DNA of 64,000 bases from positions 6,200,001 through 6,264,000 of the forward strand of contig NZ_JAUSZM010000003.1 of NCBI RefSeq assembly GCF_030817655.1, given 5' to 3'. The translations under genes and the position numbers were made by a program. The DNA is from Streptomyces sp. V4I2 (GTDB taxonomy: Bacteria; Actinomycetota; Actinomycetes; Streptomycetales; Streptomycetaceae). Below the pieces are notes generated by a model, which made no database searches, was not told the origin of the DNA, and saw nothing but the letters and a program-made list of their open reading frames with translations. This document shows, piece after piece, positions 1 through 8,276 of this stretch (the stretch's first letter is position 1; every line of letters begins with the position of its first letter).

Positions 1-662
<662 letters not shown>

Positions 663-753
663 CAGTTGCTCGCGTCCACTGTGTTGGTTCTGAAACCACG
701 AACAGCCCCGTTGTCGGGCCACGACAACGGTGCGGCTGAAACAGTTTCATAGT

Positions 754-872
754 GTTTCGGTGGTTATAGCGTGAGGGAAACGCCCGGTTACATTCCGAAC
801 CCGGAAGCTAAGCCTTACAGCGCCGATGGTACTGCAGGGGGGACCCTGTGGGAGAGTAGGACGCCGCCGAAC
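754..872 (+). rRNA. 5S ribosomal RNA
   Basis: A typical actinobacterial 5S of about 119 nt. It begins GTTTCGGTGGTTATAGC, has the conserved central CCGAACCCGGAAGCTAAG, and ends near GGACGCCGCCGAAC, which pairs with the 5' end. It lies about 90 nt after the 23S end, as expected for the last gene of an rRNA operon. No tRNA is seen in the spacer. Confidence 0.97.
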
Positions 873-883
873 AATTGTTGAGG

Positions 884-920
884 AAACCCCCGTGCCATCG
901 GCACGGGGGTTTTCTGTTTT
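884..920 (+). terminator. rRNA operon terminator
   Basis: A 10-bp perfect GC-rich stem (CCCCCGTGCC at 887-896, GGCACGGGGG at 900-909) has a 3-nt loop and is followed by T runs (TTTTCTGTTTTT). This is a classical intrinsic terminator directly after 5S. Confidence 0.93.
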
Positions 921-943
921 TCCGGGTCGCTTAGGGTCGGGGC

Positions 944-1590
944 ATGCGCTATGACCTTGTCATCTTCGACAACGACGGTGTGCTCGTCGACAGTGAGCCC
1001 ATCTCCAACCGGCTTCTGGCCGGCTATCTGACCGAGCTCGGGCATCCGACGTCGTACGAGGACTCCATCCGTGACTACATGGGGTCCGCGATGCACCGGA
1101 TCCACGACCTCGTGTGGGAACGGACGGGGCAGCGGTTGCCGGAGCGTTTCGACGACGTCTTTCATGGGCGGGTGTTCGCGGCCTTCGAGCGGGAGTTGGA
1201 GCCGGTGGCCGGGGCCGTGGGGGTGCTGGAGAAGCTGGCTGCGGACGGGGTGCCGTACTGTGTCGCCTCTTCCGGGAGCCATGAGCGGATTCGGGTCGGG
1301 CATCGGAAGACCGGGCTGGACCGGTGGTTCGACGAGGGGCGGATCTTCAGTTCGCAGGATGTGGGGCGGGGGAAGCCGGCGCCGGATCTGTTTCTGTACG
1401 CGGCCGGGCGGATGGGGGTCGCGCCCGAGCGGTGTGTCGTGATCGAGGACAGTCCGCTGGGGGTGCAGGCCGCTGTCGCGGCCGGGGGATGGATGTGTAC
1501 GGGTTCACGGCCATGACGCCTGCCGAACGGTTGGCCGGAGCCACCCAGTTGTTCTCTGACATGGGGGAGTTGGCTGACCTGCTGGTCTGA
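944..1590 (+). CDS. HAD-family hydrolase (frameshifted tail)
   Basis: Haloacid-dehalogenase-superfamily phosphatase, beta-phosphoglucomutase/phosphatase-like. Motif I is DNDGVLVDSEP near residue 9, with Asp nucleophile and acid/base Asp. Motif II is VASSGS, motif III Lys is GRGKPAPD, and motif IV is VVIEDSPLGVQAA. The uninterrupted frame from ATG 944 stops at 1516 (190 aa) with a non-homologous end. The expected C-terminus (DVYGFTAMTPAERLAGATQ...) is present in another frame to 1590. One missing G in the G run at 1484-1488 would restore it, giving about 215 aa. All catalytic motifs precede the shift, so the protein could still fold. Substrate unknown. Confidence 0.85.
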
Positions 1591-1617
1591 CGCCCGGTCT
1601 GCGAGCGCCGGGCGAAG

Positions 1618-1642
1618 CAAAGATGAAACAAACTCATCTTTG
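1618..1642. promoter_or_regulatory. AT-rich operator-like palindrome
   Basis: A perfect inverted repeat CAAAGATGA-N7-TCATCTTTG (1618-1626 / 1634-1642) sits 45 bp upstream of the MFS transporter start, in an otherwise very GC-rich region. There is no following T run, so an operator is more likely than a terminator. The cognate regulator is not identified. Confidence 0.5.
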
Positions 1643-1686
1643 GTTGGACCTACCCACGAGTACGCCGGGGCCTTACGCTCGCCGCC

Positions 1687-2901
1687 ATGACTGATGTGCT
1701 GCGGCGCGGCAGGGCCTCGCTGGCGTTCAGCTTCTTCGCGCAGGGTGTCGCCTTTGCTCTGCTCGTGACGCGGATTCCGGCCATCCAGGACCGTTACGGG
1801 GTCTCCGACGCGCTGCTGCCCGCGTTTCTCGCGGCCGTGCCGATCCTCGCCGGGGTCGGGAGCGTGAGTACCGAGCAGTTGGTGAAGCGAATACCGCCCA
1901 GCCGGGTGCTGCGGTGGTCCCAGCCTGTGGTGCTCCTGGCGCTGCTCGGGGTGGGGGCGGGGGAGTCCATGGTCGAGCTGGGTGTCTCGCTCGCCGCCTT
2001 CGGGCTCGCCGTGGGTGCGCTGGACGCCTCGATGAACATGCTCGGGGTGAGTCTGCAGCGGGCGTACAAGCGCAGCATCATGCTCAGTTTCCATGCCGTG
2101 TACAGCCTGGGCGGGATTCTGGGAGCCTCGCTCGCCTGGGTGGGAGCGCACTGGCATCTGGCGTTGTGGGTGTCGTATCTGCCGGTCGTGCTGGTGCTGT
2201 TGCCGGCTGCTCTGGTGGGGAGTCGGTGGTATGTCGACGGGGGCGGGGACGCCGATGTCGTGGAGGAGAAGGGCGAGGGTGGGACCCTCGCCTTCGCGTT
2301 GCTGCTGCCGCTGTGTCTGGTGATGTGTTTCGCGTACATCGGGGATTCGACGGTCTCCAACTGGAGCGCGAAGTATCTGCAGGACGTGCTGGGGAGCAGT
2401 GAGCAGCTGGCGACTGTGCCGTACAACGTGTACATGGTGACCACGCTGATCGGGCGGGCGATCGGGGACCTTGGGGTACGGCGGTTCGGGGCGGTCGCTG
2501 TCGTGCGGGTGGGGGCGTTGGTGGCGGCGGTCGGATTCGGTGTGGTGGCGGTGGCGCCCGGGGCGTGGGTCGGGATGCTGGGATTCACGTTGCTGGGGCT
2601 CGGGTTGTGTGTGCTGGTGCCGCAGACTTTCGCGGCGGCGGGGCGGTTGTTCCCGGGGGCGTCCGATGCGGCGGTTGCCCGGCTCAATGTCTTCAACTAC
2701 GTCGGGTTCCTGGTCGGGTCGCCGTTGGTGGGGGCCTTGGGGGATGCCTGGAGCTATCGCGGGGCCATGCTTGTGCCGATGGTGTTGGTGCTGGTGACGC
2801 TCGTGTACGCCCGGTCGTTCGCCGCTCAACCGGACCGATACGGTGGCGGGCATGAGCGGCCGCGCACAGCTGATGTGGGACGAGGCAGTAACGGGCTATG
2901 A
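1687..2901 (+). CDS. MFS transporter
   Basis: 404-aa membrane protein with about 12 hydrophobic helices and the major-facilitator pattern, probably a drug/sugar efflux-type carrier in the cytoplasmic membrane. The N-terminus (FSFFAQGVAFALLVTRIP) and the segment GALDASMNMLGVSLQ in helix 4 match a common actinobacterial MFS subfamily. ATG 1687 lies just inside a short leader behind the palindrome at 1618-1642. The 3' end overlaps the start of acuC by about 50 bp, so the two may be co-transcribed. Substrate cannot be read from sequence. Confidence 0.88.
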   Translation: MTDVLRRGRASLAFSFFAQGVAFALLVTRIPAIQDRYGVSDALLPAFLAAVPILAGVGSVSTEQLVKRIPPSRVLRWSQPVVLLALLGVGAGESMVELGVSLAAFGLAVGALDASMNMLGVSLQRAYKRSIMLSFHAVYSLGGILGASLAWVGAHWHLALWVSYLPVVLVLLPAALVGSRWYVDGGGDADVVEEKGEGGTLAFALLLPLCLVMCFAYIGDSTVSNWSAKYLQDVLGSSEQLATVPYNVYMVTTLIGRAIGDLGVRRFGAVAVVRVGALVAAVGFGVVAVAPGAWVGMLGFTLLGLGLCVLVPQTFAAAGRLFPGASDAAVARLNVFNYVGFLVGSPLVGALGDAWSYRGAMLVPMVLVLVTLVYARSFAAQPDRYGGGHERPRTADVGRGSNGL

Positions 2902-4024
2902 CTTCGGTCCGGAGCATCCGATGGATCCGGTTCGGCTTGCCCTGACCTGGAGGCTTGTCCAGGCCTTCGGGCTCGACCGGGAGATGGACGTCGTTTCGGC
3001 CAAGCCGGCGGGCGAGTCGACGCTGCGGCTGGTTCACCGGGCGGACTACGTCGAGGCCGTGAAGGCGGCCTCCGTGGATCCCGGGGCGGCCGACGGGTCG
3101 TACGGGCTGGGGACCATGGATGATCCGGCGTTTGCCGGGATGCATGAGGTGTCCGCGCTGATCGCGGGCCAGTCGGTGGGGGCCGCGGAGGCCGTGTGGC
3201 GGGGGGAGGCGCTGCATGCGGTGAACTTCGCGGGTGGGTTGCATCACGCCATGCCGGGGGGTGCGTCGGGGTTCTGCATCTACAACGACGCGTCGCTCGC
3301 CATCGCCCGGTTGCTGGAGCTCGGGGCCGAGCGGGTCGCCTATGTGGATGTCGACGTGCATCACGGGGACGGGGTGCAGGCGGCGTTCTGGGAGGATCCG
3401 CGGGTTCTGACGATTTCGCTGCACGAGCATCCTCGTACGTTGTTTCCGCAGACCGGGTGGCCGGAGGAGACGGGGGCGGAGTCCGCGGAGGGGACGGCGG
3501 TGAATGTCGCGTTGCCGGCGGGGACCGGGGACGCGGGGTGGCTGCGGGCGTTTCACGCGGTGGTGCCTGAGGTGATCGCCGACTTCCGGCCGCAGGTGTT
3601 GGTGACGCAGCACGGGGCCGACACGCATTTCGAGGATCCGCTGGCTCATCTGGCTGTGTCTCTTGATGCGCAGCGGGCCGTGCAGGTGGCCTGTCATGAC
3701 CTGGCGCACGAGTACGCCGACGGACGGTGGGTCGCGCTGGGTGGGGGCGGGTACGCGGTGGTGGATGTGGTGCCGCGGTCGTGGACTCATCTGGTGGGGA
3801 TCGCGGCGGGGCGGGCCGTGGAGCCCTCCGCCATGATTCCCGAGGGGTGGCGGCAGGAAGTGTTCGCCCGGACTCGGCAGTTGGGGCCGGCGCGGATGAC
3901 TGACGGGCGGTGGCCTGTGGGGTGGGCCGACTGGGAGGCGGGGTACGACCCGGCGGATCGGTTGGACCAGGCGGTGTTGGCGGCTCGGCGGGCGGTGTTT
4001 CCGTTGCGGGGGTTGTTGGCGTAG
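2852..4024 (+). CDS. acuC: Acetoin utilization protein AcuC (HDAC-like deacetylase)
   Basis: About 390-aa zinc-dependent deacetylase of the class I histone-deacetylase/AcuC superfamily. AcuC deacetylates and so activates acetyl-CoA synthetase in Bacillus. Visible hallmarks are FAGGLHHAMPGGASGFC (active-site His pair), YVDVDVHHGDGVQ (metal ligands Asp/His), and TQHGADTHFEDPLAHL (second metal Asp and substrate loop), with a glycine-rich LGGGGYAV near the C-terminus. ATG 2852 is preferred over an upstream in-frame GTG (2843). It overlaps the MFS gene, which suggests translational coupling. Confidence 0.9.
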   Translation: MSGRAQLMWDEAVTGYDFGPEHPMDPVRLALTWRLVQAFGLDREMDVVSAKPAGESTLRLVHRADYVEAVKAASVDPGAADGSYGLGTMDDPAFAGMHEVSALIAGQSVGAAEAVWRGEALHAVNFAGGLHHAMPGGASGFCIYNDASLAIARLLELGAERVAYVDVDVHHGDGVQAAFWEDPRVLTISLHEHPRTLFPQTGWPEETGAESAEGTAVNVALPAGTGDAGWLRAFHAVVPEVIADFRPQVLVTQHGADTHFEDPLAHLAVSLDAQRAVQVACHDLAHEYADGRWVALGGGGYAVVDVVPRSWTHLVGIAAGRAVEPSAMIPEGWRQEVFARTRQLGPARMTDGRWPVGWADWEAGYDPADRLDQAVLAARRAVFPLRGLLA

Positions 4025-4078
4025 GGGCGAGGTGGGGCGGGGGTTGGCACCGGGGTTTTTTGGCGGGATTTGCCTGCG

Positions 4079-4546
4079 CGTTTCGGTCGGTGGAAGACCG
4101 TGTTTGAGCGGCATCGGCGCTGGTCAGCGGATGGCACATGGGGCAAGCTCTTCCCACCGACACGCCGCGGGAGCACGTGAGAAACCCCCGCGGCTTCCGG
4201 GAAAAGACACACGCCCCTGGAGCACCGCCCCGATGAGGGCCTGGGACGCTCACGGGGCGGCCTGACCTGCAAGATCACCTTGCCGGTGAGGGCGGACGCC
4301 GCCCACTCGCCTTGCATGGAGCGTGTCCGTGTCGCCCGCTGGGATGGCGGGCGACCGCGGACTCGGCCTGGCCACCTCGGCGGAGACAAGGCTTACTCAT
4401 CCCGCCGCAACCGCCGCTACCTGCGGCGACGCCAGATCAAGCACACGATTCCCGAACCGAAGAACCAGCGGGCCAGCTGACAGCACAAAGGCAGCAGGGG
4501 CGGTCGGCCCGCTGGCTTCGACAGGACGATCTACAAACGCAGGAAC
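4079..4546 (+). mobile_element. IS5-family transposase remnant (decayed)
   Basis: Pieces of one IS5-type (IS1647/IS112-like) DDE transposase follow each other in the right order but in different frames. They are WKTVFERHRRWSADGTW (from 4091), HRHAAGAR (from 4155), DEGLGRSRGGLTCKI (from 4232), AGEGGRRPLA (about 4282), then the C-terminal DKAYSSRRNRRYLRRRQIKH (about 4386-4445). After an in-frame TGA at about 4478 comes GSRGGRPAGFDRTIYKRRN, ending at 4546. The N-terminus, a middle segment and the final part are missing, with at least three frame changes. No terminal inverted repeats were recognised. The element is dead. Confidence 0.8.
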
Positions 4547-4601
4547 GCACCGTTGCCTCGATCCGACTGTGGCTCCGGCCGCGACCCACCGGAGAGAGCT
4601 G

Positions 4602-4778
4602 GTAGTACCCCTTCGTCCCGTCAAGCAGCTCCCTCACGATGTTCGCGTGCCCCGCGTGCCGTCCGGTCTCCTCGACGAGATGGATGAGCATCCAGCGGAG
4701 GTCGGCGTTGCCGGAGCGGCAGTCGGGGTGGCGGTCGACGTCATCCGAAGAGGCCGCGGCCACGAGCTCGTTGCTTCG
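4602..4778 (-). pseudogene. DinB/DUF664-family protein fragment
   Basis: The minus-strand frame encodes a C-terminal piece of a DUF664 (DinB-superfamily) protein: LRWMLIHLVEETGRHAGHAN followed by IVRELLDGTKGYY. The His-rich motif HLVEETGRHAGH is the family's metal-site signature. No N-terminal two thirds are present: the sequence stops matching near RSNELVAAAS, just before the end of the neighbouring SDR gene. After GYYQL the frame runs into the transposase remnant. Most likely a gene truncated by the same insertion/deletion events. Confidence 0.65.
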
Positions 4779-4866
4779 GGCGCACTGGCCTCGTACGACG
4801 CACCCGCGCGGCTGGAAGTGCGCCCCGTCGCTTCGAGGGAACCGGATGCGCACCAGCGGCCGTCGT

Positions 4867-5604
4867 TCAGGCCCGGGTGTAGCCGCCGTCGGCGAAGAGT
4901 TCGGCGCCGGTGACGAACGACGAGGCGTCCGAAGCCAGGAAGAGAGCGGCCTCGGCGATTTCCTCGGCGTCGGCCAGCCGCCCCAGTGGCACGACGGCCT
5001 CGGCGAACTGGTCGATGTCCGGCCCCGCGGCGCGCAGCAGGCCAGGGGTCCGCGTGGGTCCCGGGCTGAGCACGTTGACCCGGAATCGGCGCTCCCGTGA
5101 CTGCCGGGCCCAGTTGTGCACGAGGTTGCTCACCGCCGCCTTCGAGGCGCTGTAGACCTCGAGTTGCTCATTGGGGCGCACGCTGTTGCTTGAGCCGATG
5201 ACCAGGATGGAGGCGTTCTCCGCCAGCAGCGGAAGCGCCTTCTGGACGGTGAAGAGTGGGCCCTTGACGTTGACGGCGAGTGTCAGGTCGACGTTCGCCT
5301 CGGTGTGGGCGCCGAGCGCGGCGTCCGCGACGATTCCCGCGTTGGCCACCAGCACGTCGATGCGTCCGGCCTCCTCGCGGACTCGCGCGTAGAGCGCGTC
5401 CAGGTCGGCCAGGACCGAGACGTCGGATCGTACGCCGGTGGCCGCAGGGCCCATCTCCTTGACTGCCGCTTCGAGGCGGTCGATGTCCCGGCCGGTCACG
5501 AAGACCCGTGCGCCCTCCCGGACGAAGCGGTGGGCGATGGCCAGCCCGATCCCGCTGGTCCCTCCGGTGATCACGGCCACCTTCTCCTGCAGCACGCCTG
5601 GCAT
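4867..5604 (-). CDS. SDR family oxidoreductase
   Basis: 245-aa short-chain dehydrogenase/reductase. It has the Rossmann motif TGGTSGIG near residue 13, NAG motif (VANAGI), catalytic Ser (VIGSSNS), YSASK (Tyr-x3-Lys), and the typical C-terminal FVTGAELFADGGY. NAD(P)(H)-dependent; substrate unknown. The start is ATG 5604 behind GAAGGGG; an open frame continues upstream but has no signal. It is divergent from a TetR gene, with a palindromic operator between them, so it is very probably the regulator's target. Confidence 0.9.
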   Translation of the reverse strand: MPGVLQEKVAVITGGTSGIGLAIAHRFVREGARVFVTGRDIDRLEAAVKEMGPAATGVRSDVSVLADLDALYARVREEAGRIDVLVANAGIVADAALGAHTEANVDLTLAVNVKGPLFTVQKALPLLAENASILVIGSSNSVRPNEQLEVYSASKAAVSNLVHNWARQSRERRFRVNVLSPGPTRTPGLLRAAGPDIDQFAEAVVPLGRLADAEEIAEAALFLASDASSFVTGAELFADGGYTRA

Positions 5605-5626
5605 GTCGAACCCCTTCGGTTGTGGA

Positions 5627-5662
5627 ATGGATCGTCCATAACGTAGGCAGTAATGGACGATC
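5627..5662. promoter_or_regulatory. TetR operator between SDR and tetR
   Basis: ATGGATCGTCCAT (5627-5639) is a palindrome with 5-bp arms. Its GATCGTCCAT half recurs inverted as ATGGACGATC (5653-5662), 13 bp away. The pair lies centrally in the 84-bp divergent promoter region, the usual place for an autoregulatory TetR site. Confidence 0.65.
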
Positions 5663-5688
5663 GAGTCAAGAATGGGTAGGGTGAGGCC

Positions 5689-6330
5689 ATGCCGAGACCA
5701 CGCGCATTCGACGAACGCCGAGTCCTGGAGCGGGCCCGGGAACAGTTCTGGGCGACCGGCTATGCAGGAACCCGGATGGACGACATCGCCCGGGCGACCG
5801 GCCTGGGGAAGGGCAGCCTGTACGGCGCATTCGGCGACAAGGGCAAGCTGTTCCACCGTGTGTTCGGCGACTGGTGCACCGCAGTCGTTGAGGTGGCCGA
5901 GGACCGGCTGGCAGGTGGCCCGGACGCAGAGGCCCTGGCCCGGCTGTCGGGATACGTGCACCTCATGGCGGAGAACACCGCCTCCGACACCGAGCGCCGC
6001 GGGTGCCTGTTGGCCAAGGGCGCGGCGGAACTGGCCCAGCACGATCCGACGGTCGCCGGACGGTCGGCCGAGACCATGACGGCACTGCTGACCCTGCTGC
6101 GGACGGAGATCAGCGCCGCCCAGCGCCACGGCGACATCGATAGCGCTGCGGATCCGGAGCGGTTGGCGGCACTGCTGTTGACGGTGGTCCGCGGTATCGA
6201 GGCGGTAGGCAAGGCCGGCCTGGACCCGGAGACGCTGCGGAACATTGCAGACACCGCACTGGCGGTCCTGCCCATGTCCGAGGGGCAGAAACGCCTCGAG
6301 ACCGGGTGCAGTCCGGCCCGCGAGAACTAA
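5689..6330 (+). CDS. TetR/AcrR family transcriptional regulator
   Basis: 213-aa one-component repressor. The N-terminal helix-turn-helix occupies residues about 8-55 (FDERRVLERAREQFWATGYA... GLGKGSLYGAFGDKGKLF). The ligand-binding domain follows and resembles the TetR_C_16/YxaF-type group. ATG 5689 has a GGTGAGG ribosome site. It is divergent from the SDR gene and separated from it by an inverted repeat, so it probably represses both itself and the SDR. Ligand unknown. Confidence 0.92.
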   Translation: MPRPRAFDERRVLERAREQFWATGYAGTRMDDIARATGLGKGSLYGAFGDKGKLFHRVFGDWCTAVVEVAEDRLAGGPDAEALARLSGYVHLMAENTASDTERRGCLLAKGAAELAQHDPTVAGRSAETMTALLTLLRTEISAAQRHGDIDSAADPERLAALLLTVVRGIEAVGKAGLDPETLRNIADTALAVLPMSEGQKRLETGCSPAREN

Positions 6331-6671
6331 CTTGGTGCCATCGCGGCCCCATGATCCGCCGGACAGCGCCTAGGTCCCTTGCACCCCACGCGGGGCTCCG
6401 CCCCGGCGGCTGCGTCCCCGGATTCCTGGCGGGGACTGAGGTCCCGGATCCCTGGCGGAGGCTACGGCCGCTGGTGCCTTGTGGGCTTCGTCCCTGCACC
6501 CCGCTGGGCTGAGCCGCGAACCCGCTCCGTCCGAAGGGCCGTCTCCTCGGACTCGGACTCGGACGCGGAGACAGGGGTGTGGCCGGTATCGGCAGGCAGG
6601 TATTACGCCAACTGTGGGGTGTTTGCTCGTTCGTGTCGCGGTGGGGTGTTGGGTCCGTCAGCATCGCACCC
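6331..6671. other. Intergenic region, no gene recognised
   Basis: 341 bp without a convincing coding frame. It contains an imperfect direct repeat CCCGGATNCCTGGCGG (6417-6432 and 6443-6458) and a repeated GGACTCGGACTCGGAC tract near 6548-6566. No clear promoter or terminator was seen. Confidence 0.4.
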
Positions 6672-7487
6672 GTGTTGAGTGTCGGCGCCCTGCGTGCCCA
6701 TCTGCTTGCCGCGCGGTTGGCCGGGACTGTGGCGACCTTGCGGGAGGAGAGTCTGCGGAGTTATCGGTTGTTCGCTGCTCGGGATCCTCGGGTTCTGATC
6801 GGGATTGATCCTGAGTGGTCGTGGGGACAGCTCGATCTGATCGAGTTGATGGCGGACAAGTGCGGGGTTTCGGCCGATCCTCGTCACGTTGAGGGCCATG
6901 ATGTGATTGATCCTGAGCGGACCCTGGTTGCTCTGGATGCGTTCGCCGAGCGGCTCGAGGCAGCCGCGCAGCGTGGCGCGACCGTCCTCCTCGGCACCGG
7001 GCACCCCCATCGACTGCTCGGCTTCTACGCCGCCTTGGCAGACGCACTGTCGGCGGCGGGATGTACCGTCCTCAGCCCGGCGCAGGGTCACTCTGTCGAC
7101 ATAACGACCCGGTTCGGTCTACGCACGTACAACCTTGACTACGTACGAGGAGTCGCGCTGGTGCGGGAACCCGCCGCGCCGAGCTCCGGTCGTGCGACCG
7201 GCGCGCACACGCATTCGCCGCTCCCGGTTCGGGTCGCGCTGGCCGCGGCCGCGGAGGCCGGCGGGCCTCTTCCCGAGCTCGTCATCGGAGACCACGGGTG
7301 GGTCTGCGGAGCAGGTCAGCTGGGGTTTGAGGCCATTGGGCTGGCGGATACGGATGACCCCGCGCTCTTTGTGGGGGAGGCGGAGGGGGTCGTGTCCGTC
7401 GTCGTTCCACTTGATGACGCTGTGCGGTCTGATTACTACCTGCCGCTGACCCGCTACGTACTCAATCGAGCGTGTCTGTCACAGTAG
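6672..7487 (+). CDS. Conserved actinobacterial protein, putative phosphatase
   Basis: 271-aa protein of a family conserved in Streptomyces next to the bldN block and often labelled phosphatase. I recognise the family but not a proven activity. Visible features are LLGTGHPHRLLGFYAAL near residue 115, a GHSVDITTRFGLRTYNLDYV block, and a C-terminal VIGDHGWVCGAGQLG. These suggest a Rossmann-like fold with conserved His/Asp residues. The start is uncertain: GTG 6672 (MLSVGALRAH) fits the family start, but no strong ribosome site precedes it, and the open frame extends to 6579. Confidence 0.7.
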   Translation: MLSVGALRAHLLAARLAGTVATLREESLRSYRLFAARDPRVLIGIDPEWSWGQLDLIELMADKCGVSADPRHVEGHDVIDPERTLVALDAFAERLEAAAQRGATVLLGTGHPHRLLGFYAALADALSAAGCTVLSPAQGHSVDITTRFGLRTYNLDYVRGVALVREPAAPSSGRATGAHTHSPLPVRVALAAAAEAGGPLPELVIGDHGWVCGAGQLGFEAIGLADTDDPALFVGEAEGVVSVVVPLDDAVRSDYYLPLTRYVLNRACLSQ

Positions 7488-7616
7488 GCCGCCGATGGGT
7501 GCACCTCTTCCCCACTTGCATCACCCGCCCCTACATTGGGGAGTGAGCACGCAGCGACGAAGAGTCACCGGAAGGGGAAGCCGGTGGCCGTCGAGTGCGG
7601 AAGGTTCAGGTGTGTC

Positions 7617-7826
7617 ATGGCTGCTGAGCAGAGGCCTCTGAGCGAGGTTCAGTTCCTTACCGTGGCGGAAGTCGCCTCGGTGATGCGAGTGTCGAAGATG
7701 ACCGTGTACCGATTGGTGCACAGCGGTCATCTGCCCGCGATCCGGGTGGGGCGGTCCTTCCGCGTCCCGGAGAATGCGGTTCACGAGTACCTTCGCGAGA
7801 GCTATGTGGGGGTGGAAACCGCCTGA
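7617..7826 (+). CDS. Excisionase-like helix-turn-helix protein
   Basis: 69-aa DNA-binding protein of the MerR/excisionase HTH_17 type (DNA-binding domain excisionase family). The sequence FLTVAEVASVMRVSKMTVYR is the winged-helix recognition unit, followed by LVHSGHLPAIRVGRSFRVPE. ATG 7617 is preferred over a longer open frame because the conserved domain starts just after it and GGAAGG lies upstream. Similar small regulators (for example BldC) act in Streptomyces development. Its place beside the bS22-like gene and the epimerase is, from memory, conserved in the genus; its targets are unknown. Confidence 0.85.
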   Translation: MAAEQRPLSEVQFLTVAEVASVMRVSKMTVYRLVHSGHLPAIRVGRSFRVPENAVHEYLRESYVGVETA

Positions 7827-7981
7827 CGACGACGGGTCCGGGGGGATCCTCAGGGCACTACTGGATCACCCCGGTCACCTCGATTACGACCTCAGCGCTC
7901 GGGCGGGTAGGCTAGCCCCTCGTAGGTCGTATGGGCCCATGGCGCCCAGCACCGAGTGATGAGAAGTGAGCGAGGGTAGTC

Positions 7982-8080
7982 GTGGGCTCTGTTATCAAGA
8001 AGCGGCGCAAGCGGATGGCCAAGAAGAAGCACCGCAAGCTGCTCAAGCGCACGCGCGTTCAGCGTCGCAACAAGAAGTAA
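7982..8080 (+). CDS. bS22-like / AURKAIP1-COX24 domain small basic protein
   Basis: A 32-residue, extremely basic protein (MGSVIKKRRKRMAKKKHRK then LLKRTRVQRRNKK) starting at GTG 7982. This is the short AURKAIP1/COX24-domain family, whose mycobacterial member is the small-subunit ribosomal protein bS22. It probably binds rRNA in the 30S subunit. The upstream GTGAGCGAGG region supplies only a weak ribosome site. A strong hairpin (8105-8138) follows. Confidence 0.85.
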   Translation: MGSVIKKRRKRMAKKKHRKLLKRTRVQRRNKK

Positions 8081-8104
8081 GCGACACCGCGAGAGCGTGT
8101 GTTC

Positions 8105-8138
8105 TGTGGCCCCCCGCCCATGATGGTGGGGGGCCACA
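8105..8138 (+). terminator. Terminator after bS22-like gene
   Basis: An 11-bp stem (TGTGGCCCCCC / GGGGGGCCACA) extended by three weaker pairs around a CATGAT loop, 25 nt after the stop codon of the 32-residue protein. There is no T tract, as is common for Streptomyces terminators. Confidence 0.75.
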
Positions 8139-8276
8139 CGCGTGTCCGGGGCCGGATGTCGTCACTTCATGCATTGGGCGGTCATCACAGCGCAACACCA
8201 AACCGCTAGGTTGGGCCTCACACGGGGAACGCGGCAGGCAAAGAGTGCTGGTTGGGCTGGAAGGAAGGCGCTGATC

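Noticed and set aside
1162..2853. 563-codon minus-strand open frame opposite the HAD and MFS genes
   Set aside because: A high-GC shadow of the real genes: Arg/Pro/His-rich, no family, no ribosome site.
8142..8276. N-terminal extension of the epimerase
   Set aside because: It crosses the terminator region of the preceding gene, and TTG 8277 has a strong ribosome site right before the Rossmann strand.
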